Assembly: GCF_001422365.1 (NCBI RefSeq) | Contig: NZ_LMMT01000015.1 | Span: forward strand, 97,956 to 161,955 | DNA length: 64,000 nt | Source of the DNA: Pseudorhodoferax sp. Leaf265 | GTDB lineage: Bacteria > Pseudomonadota > Gammaproteobacteria > Burkholderiales > Burkholderiaceae_C | Direction: 5' to 3' | Part shown: positions 1 to 8,054 of the stretch, one piece after another | How positions within the stretch are numbered: the first letter of the stretch is position 1 | Layout of the letters: every line of letters starts with the position of its first letter | Made by a program: the position numbers and the translations under genes | Notes under the pieces: model-generated | What the model saw: only the letters and a program-made list of their open reading frames with translations | Told to the model about the DNA's origin: nothing | The model's database searches: none

Positions 1-678
1 GGCAAGGGCATCGGCCTGAAGTTCCAGTCCGCCGGGTGGCTGGCCTGGGTGCTGACGGGCCTGTGCGCGGTTGCGGTGGTCGTGGCGCTGGCGCAGATCC
101 TGCGGTCCGGGCCCGCCACGCCGGCCGCAGGCGGCACCGCGCCGACCCGCGCCTGGGCGTGGCTGGCGGCCCTGCTGGCGCTGGTGCTGGGCCTGTTCGT
201 GGGCCTGGCCCTGGCGCCGGGGCCGCAGCTGACGGAGGCGCAGCTGCTGGAGCTGCAGGCCTCGCCGCAGTTCAAGGCCGCCATGGTGGAACTGGTGGAG
301 GCCAAGGCCGAGGCGGCCCGGCTGCGCGAGCGCGTGGCGGTGCTGGAGCTGGCGGCCCGCACCGCCGTGCCGGTGGCGCCGCCGCCCGCGCCGGCGCCGG
401 GGGAGCCGCGCATGGGCGGCTACGACCCGTTCAGCCTGGTGCTGGGCGCGGCCTTGGCCGTGGCCGTGGGCCTGGCGTGGTTCACGCGCTGGGCGCAGGA
501 GCACGCGCAGGCGCGCGCGGTGCTGCGCGCCATCGGCGCGGCGGTGGCGGCCGCCGGGGTGGAGCGCTCGGCCACCTCCAGGCCCGACTCCGTGCCGCCT
601 TCCGCCGAGGAGATGGCGCTGATGACGGTGCGGCGTCTGCTGTCCGGGCGCTGGGGCCTGCCGGGCGAGAGCCTCTGA
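1..678 (+). CDS. Hypothetical membrane protein, 5' end outside window
   Basis: The frame is open from the first base, so the true start probably lies upstream; an internal GTG at 49 is the first start-like codon inside the window. Two hydrophobic segments lie near the N-terminus (roughly residues 13-33 and 55-76 of the visible part). They are followed by a charged, heptad-like stretch that may form a coiled coil, an Ala/Pro linker, and a third hydrophobic segment near residue 150. The C-terminal 50 residues are soluble. I do not recognise the family. The layout (paired membrane segments plus coiled coil) would suit a scaffold or envelope protein, but no function is assigned. Confidence 0.55.
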   Translation, partial: GKGIGLKFQSAGWLAWVLTGLCAVAVVVALAQILRSGPATPAAGGTAPTRAWAWLAALLALVLGLFVGLALAPGPQLTEAQLLELQASPQFKAAMVELVEAKAEAARLRERVAVLELAARTAVPVAPPPAPAPGEPRMGGYDPFSLVLGAALAVAVGLAWFTRWAQEHAQARAVLRAIGAAVAAAGVERSATSRPDSVPPSAEEMALMTVRRLLSGRWGLPGESL

Positions 679-1083
679 GCGCGGCGGGCATGCCGCTGCC
701 GCGCGCCCCGGGCACGGCCCGCGTGCCGCCACGGCCAGGCCGGATCGGCGTGCGCCTGGCGCGCCGCGCCGGTGTGCCAATCTGGCAAGGACCGTGGGGC
801 CATGGCCCCGCGTGCGGCCCGGGCGGCCTAGACTCCGCGCCCATGTCTTTCCGCCACCACGCCCGCCTGCAAGCCGACCGGCCCTGCCGCGCGCGCAGCG
901 TGCTGGCCCGGTGCGCCGCTCCGCGCCGAACCGCCGGCCATTCCTGAGCCCGGCGGTCCGCACCAGAAGCACTTCCCCCTTCCTCGCTGCCGATCGCCGG
1001 GCCCCAACAGCCCCAAGGCCCCGGTGCGTCCGCGCGCCGGGGGTGGTCGTTGCGTTCGCACCCCGTGCGATGAAGGAGTTCCC
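679..1083. other. Intergenic region upstream of the double-Usp gene
   Basis: These 405 bases hold no convincing gene; short open frames here lack a ribosome site and look like GC-rich chance frames. A perfect 14-base palindrome, GGGGCCATGGCCCC, lies at 796-809, and a CTAGACT element at 829-835 resembles a -10 box for the downstream stress gene. That would give a leader of roughly 240 bases. Both are read from sequence only. Confidence 0.35.
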
Positions 1084-2067
1084 ATGCAGTTGCGGCAGAT
1101 CCTTGCCGTTGTCGATGCGTCCGCCGCAGGTGTGCAGGCGGGTTGGCGCGCTGCGCGCCTGGCCTGGGCGCATGGCGCCACGCTGAGCCTGGTGGCGCCG
1201 GTGGCGCTGCCGGACCGGCACCCCGCCTCGCGGCACGGCCCCAGTGCGCCGCCCGTGCGCATGCGCGCGGCGCTGAGCGACCTAGCCGGCAGCATAGCCG
1301 CCGCCATCGGCATCCGTCCCAAGGTGGCGGTGGACCTGGAAGGCGAGGGCGGCGCACTGCTGCACAAACAGGCGCGCGCCGCCAGCCTGGTCGTCGTGCC
1401 GGCGTCGGCGGGTCCGGCGGGGGCCACGGCCTGGTGGCAGGGGAACCTGGCCGAGCGGCTGCTGCGCGAGGCGGGCGTGCCCGTGCTGCTGGTGCGGCGC
1501 CCGGCGGGCACGGCGCACCGCAGCGCGCTGGTGGCCACGGGCCTGGACGCCGAGGCCGCCGGCCCGCTGCTGCACGCGGCCCGCTGGCTGTGCCGGCCCG
1601 ACGGGGTGCTGGCCTGCCATGTGCTGGACCCGACGATCCAGCGCCACCTGCACGCGGCCGACCTGCCGCTGGCCACCGTGCAGTCGTGGATGGAAACCGC
1701 CGGGCGGCGGGCCGAGCTGGCGCTGGGCCAGCAGCTCGTGCAGGCCGGGCTGCCGGCCGGGCAGGCGCTGGTGCTGCAGGGCCCGGCGCTCGCGCGGCTG
1801 CTGCATGCGCAGCACAGCCGCGCGGCCTCGCTGCTGGTGGTCGGCAAGCCGCGGCGCAGCCGCTGGGCCGACCTGCTGCGGCCGGCGCTGGCGCGGCAGC
1901 TGGCCGCGCGCGTGGCCAGCGACGTGCTGTGGCTGCCGACGCCGGAGCCTGGCGCGCGGGTGGCGCGTGCGCGCCTGGACGGCGCGCAGGGCGCGGCGTG
2001 GTGCGCGCCGCCGGGCGGCGCGCCCGTGCTGGCACCGCAGCGCGCCGATGCGAGGCCGTTGCCATGA
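1084..2067 (+). CDS. Double-domain universal stress protein family protein
   Basis: The 327-residue protein opens with the Usp beta-strand pattern QILAVVDAS and carries two Usp-like halves, about residues 1-140 and 145-300. Each half ends in a strand followed by VPVLLVRRP or SDVLWLPTP. The usual ATP-binding glycine motif (GxxGx9GS) is not intact in either half, so it is likely a non-nucleotide-binding stress protein. The start is the ATG at 1084, preceded by AAGGAG at a good distance; an upstream frame reaching 1024 lacks such a site. Its stop overlaps the next start (ATGA), implying translational coupling. The Ala/Pro-rich C-terminal tail is unusual for Usp. Confidence 0.75.
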   Translation: MQLRQILAVVDASAAGVQAGWRAARLAWAHGATLSLVAPVALPDRHPASRHGPSAPPVRMRAALSDLAGSIAAAIGIRPKVAVDLEGEGGALLHKQARAASLVVVPASAGPAGATAWWQGNLAERLLREAGVPVLLVRRPAGTAHRSALVATGLDAEAAGPLLHAARWLCRPDGVLACHVLDPTIQRHLHAADLPLATVQSWMETAGRRAELALGQQLVQAGLPAGQALVLQGPALARLLHAQHSRAASLLVVGKPRRSRWADLLRPALARQLAARVASDVLWLPTPEPGARVARARLDGAQGAAWCAPPGGAPVLAPQRADARPLP

Positions 2068-2732
2068 GCGCCGCCCTGGCATGGCCGGCCACGCCGATGG
2101 CCGCAGGGCCGCTGCCCGAAGCGCTGCGGCGGCTGGGCCGCTGCCTGGCCCCGTGGACCTTTCTGCGCATCGACGTGGACCGGCCGCTGGACGGCCTGGC
2201 GCGCGAGCTGCAGGGCCTGCACGGCCGCCTGGCCGACGGCACGCTGCAGGCCACCAGCCTGCTGCTGCCCGGCCCCTTGCCGGGGCTGCGGCTGTGGCAC
2301 CGCCAGGCCGATGGCGAGCACTACGTCTACGTGGAGGACATGGCGGCCGGCTGCCTGGCCGGCACCACGGTGCTGAACCGGCTCGTGGAAGTGGGCCGGG
2401 CCGTGGACCCGCATGTGCGCTCGCCGCACTCGCGCTACCTGCCGGCCTACCAGCGCCGCGGCATCGCCACGGCCGTCTATGCCTGGGCGCTGGACAGCGG
2501 CATCTGCCTGGTCAGCGGCGCGCGCCAGTCGCCTGGCGCGTACGCGCTGTGGCAGGCGCTGGGGCGGCGCTACGGTTTGGGCTACGTGCAGCTGTCGGCC
2601 CGGCGGCTGCGCTGGCTGGGCACGGCCGTGGTCGTGGCGCCGGCGCTGGCCGACGGGCTGGACACGCGGCTCATGCTGTGGAGCGGCGCGCGCGAGCGGC
2701 TGCGCTGGCTGGACGGCCTGGCGCGGGCCTGA
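2064..2732 (+). CDS. GNAT-like N-acetyltransferase family protein
   Basis: The 222-residue protein has a GNAT-type acetyl-CoA-binding signature around residues 133-150 (a beta strand, then QRRGIATAVYAWAL). A helix follows (residues 155-172, SPGAYALWQALGRR), the usual position of the second GNAT helix. No substrate can be inferred. It overlaps the Usp gene by four bases and is probably cotranscribed with it. The family call rests on the QxxGxA motif and local secondary-structure pattern, so it is moderate. Confidence 0.55.
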   Translation: MSAALAWPATPMAAGPLPEALRRLGRCLAPWTFLRIDVDRPLDGLARELQGLHGRLADGTLQATSLLLPGPLPGLRLWHRQADGEHYVYVEDMAAGCLAGTTVLNRLVEVGRAVDPHVRSPHSRYLPAYQRRGIATAVYAWALDSGICLVSGARQSPGAYALWQALGRRYGLGYVQLSARRLRWLGTAVVVAPALADGLDTRLMLWSGARERLRWLDGLARA

Positions 2733-2866
2733 CCACCGGCTGCCATGGCGGCGCGATCGGCGCGCCCGCACCCGCCATGCAAATGCGAATACTTATTACC
2801 GGCATCGAATAAGGTGGCGGCGCCGGTAAATCAAGACGCACTGGTCGGCGCGGCCCCGCAAACTGC

Positions 2867-2879
2867 TTTGTCAGACAAA
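2867..2879. promoter_or_regulatory. Perfect palindrome upstream of GDSL esterase
   Basis: TTTGTC-A-GACAAA is a perfect 13-base inverted repeat, 85 bases before the esterase start, in a locally AT-richer stretch. A TATAGT hexamer at 2935-2940 could be the -10 element. The palindrome could be an operator; the cognate regulator is not evident. Confidence 0.35.
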
Positions 2880-2963
2880 TCCTTCTTTTTTTGTAAGCAG
2901 GGTTATGGCGGCTCCGTTACTGCTTGCGGCCGCTTATAGTCGCGCCGCCCCACGGAGAGGTAA

Positions 2964-3965
2964 ATGATGAAATTCGGTGTAAAAGAACTTTGCCGCAGCT
3001 TGTTGGTCGTCGTTGGAATCGGGGTGACCCAGATGTCCTGGGCCGGCCGGTCCAATTACCAGGAGCTTTATGTGTTCGGCGACAGCCTGTCGGACACGGG
3101 TAATTCTCTGGTCGCCACGACGGCGCAGCAAATGGTGCCTGCATTGCCGCCATCCCGTTCGCCTTACGCTTCGTATTGGCAAGGGCGTTATACCAACGGG
3201 CCGGTCGCCGTCGAATATCTCTGGGATTTGATGAACCGCAAGAACGGGTCGGAACTGACGCCGTCTCTGGTACTGGACAGCCGCGTCAAGAAATCCGGCG
3301 TGAGTTTCGCCTTCGGTGGTTCCACGTCCGGGTTCAGCACGCAGTCGCCGCTGGGTTTCACCGCGCCGGGGCTGCTGGGCCAGGTCCAGCTCTTCAACAC
3401 CTTGCTGGCCGGCAAGAAGGCGCCGCCCAATGCGCTGTATGTCGTCTGGAGCGGCTCGAACGACTACCTGCAAGGCATCACCAGCACACCCGCGACGGTG
3501 GTGAGCAACGTCGCGGCCTCGGTGCGGCAGCTGTATGCCATGGGTGCGCGCTCGTTCCTGGTGCCGAATCTGGCCGATTTGGGACTGACGCCTTTCGTGC
3601 AGGTCCAGAATGCCGGCCCGGCGTTCACCCAGCTGAGCCAGGCGCACAACGCCTTGCTCCAGAGCACCCTGGAACGGCTGGGCCGGGAACTGCCGGCTGC
3701 GCGCATCGTCTCGCTCGACGTCTTTGCGCTCGGGGCCACCGTGGTCGGCTCCGGCCAGGTGTCCACCGAATTGCCGGCGCTGGAATATCTCGCACCCGGT
3801 ACCGGCGCGGTCGATTGCCTTTTCCGCAATCCGGCGACCTGTGTGGATGTGAATTTCAACACCTTTTTGCCGCCATTCCTTTTCTGGGACGTGATGCACC
3901 CCACCACACAGGCGCATGGCTTGATTGGCAGCGCCATGTACCGCGCCCTGCAGAACAAACCATAA
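2964..3965 (+). CDS. SGNH/GDSL family extracellular esterase/lipase
   Basis: The 333-residue protein has an N-terminal signal peptide (basic start, hydrophobic core to about residue 27, ending SWA). All GDSL landmarks follow: block I FGDSLSDTGN with the nucleophilic Ser near residue 41, block III GSNDY, and block V DVMHPTTQAH supplying the Asp and His. The length suits the exported plant-type/ChoE-like GDSL group. It probably hydrolyses acyl or acetyl esters outside the cytoplasmic membrane; the substrate is unknown. Third-position GC is visibly lower than in surrounding genes, as in the next two frames, hinting that this patch has a different history. Confidence 0.88.
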   Translation: MMKFGVKELCRSLLVVVGIGVTQMSWAGRSNYQELYVFGDSLSDTGNSLVATTAQQMVPALPPSRSPYASYWQGRYTNGPVAVEYLWDLMNRKNGSELTPSLVLDSRVKKSGVSFAFGGSTSGFSTQSPLGFTAPGLLGQVQLFNTLLAGKKAPPNALYVVWSGSNDYLQGITSTPATVVSNVAASVRQLYAMGARSFLVPNLADLGLTPFVQVQNAGPAFTQLSQAHNALLQSTLERLGRELPAARIVSLDVFALGATVVGSGQVSTELPALEYLAPGTGAVDCLFRNPATCVDVNFNTFLPPFLFWDVMHPTTQAHGLIGSAMYRALQNKP

Positions 3966-4027
3966 ATCACCGCTGGTCAGCCGATTCGTTCGCCACTTGT
4001 TTCTACGCATGACAGGATGTTCTCGCG

Positions 4028-4237
4028 ATGGACACCATGCAGCAAATCAGAATATCGAGCGGTGAGAGCTTCATCTCCGGCAAACGTCGCTTCGATTGCG
4101 AATGGATGGAGGGTTCTCAAATGAACCGCTGGCTGTTACGGGCCAGGCTGGCCGAAGCCTTGGCAGAGCACGGCCCGCATTCGCATTGGCTTGAAACGCG
4201 GCTCAAAAGCGAGGCAGCGCAAGCCATCAGCTTGTAA
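4028..4237 (+). CDS. Possible small protein of unknown function
   Basis: A 69-codon frame lies between the esterase and the PEP-CTERM gene, in the same strand and the same lower-GC patch. The protein would be charged and mostly helical, with an Arg/Ala/Leu/Glu-rich second half and no signal peptide. The start has no clear Shine-Dalgarno sequence. I recognise no family. It may be a real small gene or a chance frame. Confidence 0.25.
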   Translation: MDTMQQIRISSGESFISGKRRFDCEWMEGSQMNRWLLRARLAEALAEHGPHSHWLETRLKSEAAQAISL

Positions 4238-4304
4238 CAGCATGGCCGGCCATTCATTGAAAGTGGTCTCGCCGCGAAATGATGTCGACAACCCGGAGTA
4301 GAAA

Positions 4305-5096
4305 ATGAATTTGGTGAAATCAGGGCTTCTCGCCGCAGCGGCCTTCTCGGCCCTGCCGGCGTTCTCATCCCAGGTGACGCAATGGGACTACGTCGTCGAC
4401 AGCGCCTTCAACGCGGCGCAGACCACGTTCTCGGCCGGACGCGCGTCCAGCAACGGCACGGTGGCACCGTCCAACCTGCAGATCAGCTGGGGCGTGGCGA
4501 ACGGCAGCGTCGGCGTGAACCGCAGCGCGCTGGAGATCTCGGCCACGCCGAGCAGCGGGGTGCTGGTGACCGACGGCGCGTCGCAGCTCGCCAACACCTA
4601 CACCCACGTCAACAACGGCAACCTGGGCCGCAACAGCGTCTCGCTGCTGACGACGCAGATCGACGCGCAACTGCAGCTGCGCCCCAGCGGCTCGGGCCTG
4701 CCCTATGCCTCCTACCTGGCGAGCTACACCGTCAACTTCGCCGAAACGCCCAACGTGTCGGGCAGCTGCGTGGTGCAGGGCGCGGTCGCCTGCGACGACA
4801 TCTTCGTCATCTCCGGTTCGCTGAACGAAGCCTTCGTCTACGACGGCTTCGAGTACTTCGTGAGCTTCTTCGCGGCGCCCACGCTGGACACGCTGGACGA
4901 CACCGTCTGCGCGGCCGCCGGGGCCGGCCCGGGCTGCATCGGCTTCACCACGCAGGAGTTCATGGCGACGACCGTCAACTTCAACCTGGCGATCACGAGC
5001 CGGGCCATCGAGGTGCCGGAGCCGGGTTCGATCGCCTTGCTGGGCGCGGGCCTGCTCGGGCTGGTGGGCCTGCGCCGCCGCCACCCGCGCGCCTAG
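4305..5096 (+). CDS. PEP-CTERM sorting-domain exported protein
   Basis: The 263-residue protein begins with a signal peptide (LLAAAAFSALPAFS). It ends in a textbook PEP-CTERM tail: VPEPGS near residue 237, a hydrophobic helix (IALLGAGLLGLVGL) and a basic RRRHPRA end. Such tails are processed by exosortase (EpsH/XrtA family) in exopolysaccharide-making Gram-negatives; no exosortase gene lies in this window. The central region is Ser/Thr/Asn-rich with four cysteines (C-V-V and C-D, then two more) and looks like a secreted beta-rich domain. Its stop overlaps the convergent IclR gene stop through a shared CTAG. Confidence 0.85.
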   Translation: MNLVKSGLLAAAAFSALPAFSSQVTQWDYVVDSAFNAAQTTFSAGRASSNGTVAPSNLQISWGVANGSVGVNRSALEISATPSSGVLVTDGASQLANTYTHVNNGNLGRNSVSLLTTQIDAQLQLRPSGSGLPYASYLASYTVNFAETPNVSGSCVVQGAVACDDIFVISGSLNEAFVYDGFEYFVSFFAAPTLDTLDDTVCAAAGAGPGCIGFTTQEFMATTVNFNLAITSRAIEVPEPGSIALLGAGLLGLVGLRRRHPRA

Positions 5097-6703
5097 GTCG
5101 CGAGCGCTGCCTCGAGCTCGTGCACGAGCTCGGTCAGCGCGCTGCCCAGCGCCAGCACCTTGCGCGCGGGCAGCGGTTGCGGCGCCAGCACGCCGCAGTT
5201 CAGCACGAAGCGGATCGCGTCCACGGGCTGCGCGAAGGGCACGGCCACGGCCTCGATCTCGGGCCGGAAGTCGCGTGAGCTGCAATGGCCGTGGCGCGCG
5301 AACTGCGCCATGGCGCGCTCGACCACGCCCGCATGCCGGCGCGCAGCGGCCGGGTCGCGCACGGCGATCTCGTTGAGCGCGGCGCGGCGCTCGGCCGGGC
5401 GCGCGCCGCAGAGCCAGGCGCGGCCCATGGCGGTGGCCAGCATGGGCATCACGGCGCCGGTGTCGGGTGGCAGCAGCCGGCCGTCGGTGCGCCAGGCGGT
5501 CTGCACGTAGACCATGCCGGCCTGGTGGCGCAGGCCCAGCGACACCGCCCCACCGATCTTCTGCGACAGCGCCAGCATGCCCGGCCGCGCCAGCGCGCGC
5601 AGGCGCAGGCCGGCCAGCATGGGGTAGGCAATGGCCACGGTGCCCGCACCCAGGCGGTAGCCGCTGCCGCCCAGCGGGTCGCGCCGCAGCAGGCCCAGTT
5701 GCACCAGCGTGTAGGTGAGCCGCACCACGGTCTGCGGCGACAGGCCGAGCCGGCGCGCGAGCTGGGCGTTGCCCAGCACTTCGTCGCCGGGCTGGAAGCA
5801 GGCCAGCAGGTCCAGCCCGCGCGCCAGCGTCTGCGCGGCGGCGTTGGCGGGATCGTCGGCAGCGCGGCGCCGCGCCGGGGCCGGTGCGGGCGGTGGTGGC
5901 CAGGCGGCCGTGGGTGGCACGGCGCTGGCGGACTCGGCCCGCCATTCCTGCTCGATGTGCCGGGCCAGCGCCAGCAGCCTCGGGGCGACGCGCTCGGCCA
6001 GTTCGCCAGGGGCCAGGCGCCGCGCCGGCAGGCCGCAGTTGAGCACCAGGCGTTCGCCGCCCAGGCGCACGTCCAGCGGCACTGCCACGGCGTGCACGTC
6101 GCGCTGGAAATGCCCGGGCGAGAAGCACAGGCCGTGCTGCGCGAGATCGCGACTGGCCTGGGCCAGCGCGGGCGCCCAGGCCGCGAGCTGGGCCGGTGCG
6201 TGCGCGCGCAGCGCGGCGAGCGCCTCGGCGCGTTCGGCGGGCGCGGCGCTGGCCAGCCAGGCGCGGCCGACCGCGCTGGCCAGCAGCGGCAGGGCCGCGC
6301 CCACGTCGGGCTTGAAGGCCGAGGGCTGGTGCCAGCGGCAGGTCTCCACATAGACCATGTGGCGGTGGTTGCGCATGGCCAGCGAGACCGCGCCGCCCAG
6401 CTCCTCGGCCAACTGGCCCATCGGCAGCCGCGCGAGCCGGCGCACGCCCAGGCTGGCCAGCAGCGGGTAGCCCAGCGTGAGCGCGCTGCTGCCCAGCCGG
6501 TAGCGCCGCGTGCCAGCGTCGAACAGCAGCAGGCCGCGCGCGAGCAGCTGCGTGCTCAGGCGCGAGATGCTGGCCTTGGACAGGCCGGTGCGCTCGGCCA
6601 GCTGCTTGTTGGACAGGCCGGCCGGCGCGTCGGCGAAGGCGTCGAGCAGGGCCAGGCCGTGGGCGAGGCTGCTGGCGTAGCGGGGATCGGTGGCGGCTGG
6701 CAC
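5093..6703 (-). CDS. Tandem-duplicated IclR-family transcriptional regulator
   Basis: One frame encodes two complete IclR regulators in series. Each has a winged HTH (first copy: NKQLAERTGLSKASISRL; second copy: NAQLARRLGLSPQTVVRL) and an IclR effector-binding domain (GGAVSLAMR... and GGAVSLGLR...). A roughly 30-residue Pro/Ala/Arg linker joins them. Typical IclR proteins are about 260 residues; this one is about 536. The GTG at 6703 is chosen because it directly precedes the conserved DPRYASSL start. A GTG at 6763 with a GGGGGGA ribosome-like site is an alternative adding 20 residues. It reads divergently from the CoA-transferase operon and most likely controls it in response to a pathway acid or CoA ester. 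Confidence 0.85.
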   Translation of the reverse strand: MPAATDPRYASSLAHGLALLDAFADAPAGLSNKQLAERTGLSKASISRLSTQLLARGLLLFDAGTRRYRLGSSALTLGYPLLASLGVRRLARLPMGQLAEELGGAVSLAMRNHRHMVYVETCRWHQPSAFKPDVGAALPLLASAVGRAWLASAAPAERAEALAALRAHAPAQLAAWAPALAQASRDLAQHGLCFSPGHFQRDVHAVAVPLDVRLGGERLVLNCGLPARRLAPGELAERVAPRLLALARHIEQEWRAESASAVPPTAAWPPPPAPAPARRRAADDPANAAAQTLARGLDLLACFQPGDEVLGNAQLARRLGLSPQTVVRLTYTLVQLGLLRRDPLGGSGYRLGAGTVAIAYPMLAGLRLRALARPGMLALSQKIGGAVSLGLRHQAGMVYVQTAWRTDGRLLPPDTGAVMPMLATAMGRAWLCGARPAERRAALNEIAVRDPAAARRHAGVVERAMAQFARHGHCSSRDFRPEIEAVAVPFAQPVDAIRFVLNCGVLAPQPLPARKVLALGSALTELVHELEAALAT

Positions 6704-6837
6704 GCGTTCAATATAGCGAAACAAGGATTGGCCCGGCGGTGGTGCCGAACCTAAGCTGCGCACCGGATTCCCCCCCGAACGACAGGAGACCCGAGGATGC
6801 GAGCGAACGACCGTGCAGCGCTGCGAGAGGCCGCGCC

Positions 6838-8040
6838 ATGAACCATGCCACGCGCAATCAAGCGCAAGGCCCGCTGGCCGGCCTGCGCATCCTGGACATG
6901 GCCACCGTGGTGGCCGCTCCGTTCGGCGCCACGCTGTGCGCGGATGCAGGCGCCGAGGTCGTCAAGCTCGAGCTGCCCGAGGGCAACGACCCGCTGCGCG
7001 GCCTGGCGCCCACGGGCCTGTACTGGAAGGTGCTGAACCGCGGCAAGGCCGGCATCTCGCTGGACGTGCGCAAGCCCGAGGGGCGCGCGCTGTTCCTGCA
7101 GCTCATCGCGGGCTTCGACATCCTGGTGGAGAACTTCCGCCCCGGCACGCTGGACCGCTGGGGCCTGGACTGGGCCACGCTGCAGGCAGCCAACCCGCGC
7201 CTGTCGGTGCTGCGGCTCACGGGCTTCGGCCAGACCGGGCCGTATGCGGACCGGCCCGGCTTCGCGCGCATCTTCGAAGCCATGGGCGGGCTGGCCCACC
7301 TGACGGGCGAGGCTGGCGGCAACCCGCTGCACATCAACTTCCCGCTGGGCGATGCGGTGGCCGGCCTGTTCGGCGCGTTCGCCATCGCCAGCCTGGCGGC
7401 CGAGCGCGCGCGCGACCCGCAGGCGCCGGGCCGCGAGGTCGACCTCTCGGCCACCGAGGCGCTGCTGCGCGTGCTGGAGCCGCTGGCGGCCGAGCATGAA
7501 TGCCTGGGCGAGGTGCGCGGCCGCACCGGCGCGCGTGCCAGCTACACGGCGCCGTCCAACATCTACCGCACGCAGGACGGCCTGTGGATCACCCTCGTGG
7601 GCTCGTCGGACGCGATCTTCCGCCGGCTCTGCACGGCCATGGGGGAGCCCGGGCTGGCCGACGATGCGCGCTTCGCGAGCAACCCGCAGCGCATGCGGCA
7701 CCTGGACCAGATCGACGGTGCCATCGCGCAGTGGTTCGCCACGCAGGACTACGCGGGGCTGGCCGCGCTGCTGGAGGCGCACGGCGTGCCTTTCAGCAAG
7801 ATCTATTCGATCGCCGATGTGCTGGACGACCCGCATTTCCAGGCGCGCGAGGCCTTCTGGCGCCTGCCCGACGCCGAGTTGGGCTCGCTGCCCGCGCCGG
7901 CCGCGGTGCCGCGCTTCGGCCACAACCCGCCACCGCCGCGCACCGGTCCGGCCTGCGGCGAGCACAACGCCACGGTCTACGGCGCGCTGGGTCTCACGGC
8001 CGGCGACCTGGCCACGCTGCGCGCCGCCCACGTCATCTGA
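6838..8040 (+). CDS. Family III CoA-transferase (CaiB/BaiF type)
   Basis: The 400-residue protein shows the family III fold markers: the N-terminal GLRILDMATVVAAPFGATLCADAGAEVVKxE pattern, the NRGKAGISLD strand, and VENFRPG in the CoA-binding part. The active-site Asp is expected within the first 180 residues (GDAVAGLFG region at about residue 170). It moves CoA from a donor such as succinyl-CoA to a carboxylic acid, activating it in the cytoplasm. It is the first gene of a cluster with an acyl-CoA dehydrogenase and a Bug binding protein, so a catabolic role for an imported acid is inferred. A TTGGCC/TAAGCT promoter-like pair lies at about 6728-6756. Confidence 0.88.
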   Translation: MNHATRNQAQGPLAGLRILDMATVVAAPFGATLCADAGAEVVKLELPEGNDPLRGLAPTGLYWKVLNRGKAGISLDVRKPEGRALFLQLIAGFDILVENFRPGTLDRWGLDWATLQAANPRLSVLRLTGFGQTGPYADRPGFARIFEAMGGLAHLTGEAGGNPLHINFPLGDAVAGLFGAFAIASLAAERARDPQAPGREVDLSATEALLRVLEPLAAEHECLGEVRGRTGARASYTAPSNIYRTQDGLWITLVGSSDAIFRRLCTAMGEPGLADDARFASNPQRMRHLDQIDGAIAQWFATQDYAGLAALLEAHGVPFSKIYSIADVLDDPHFQAREAFWRLPDAELGSLPAPAAVPRFGHNPPPPRTGPACGEHNATVYGALGLTAGDLATLRAAHVI

Positions 8041-8054
8041 ACAGGAGCTTGTCC

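Noticed and set aside
796..809. GGGGCCATGGCCCC palindrome as a hairpin terminator of the first gene
   Set aside because: It lacks a T run, lies over 110 bases past the stop and has no loop; listed only as a feature of the intergenic region.
844..948. 34-codon frame near the Usp promoter region
   Set aside because: No Shine-Dalgarno sequence, Arg-rich chance composition.
482..2254. 590-codon minus-strand frame
   Set aside because: Antisense to the Usp gene, extremely Pro/Arg/Ala-rich, no ribosome site or family pattern.
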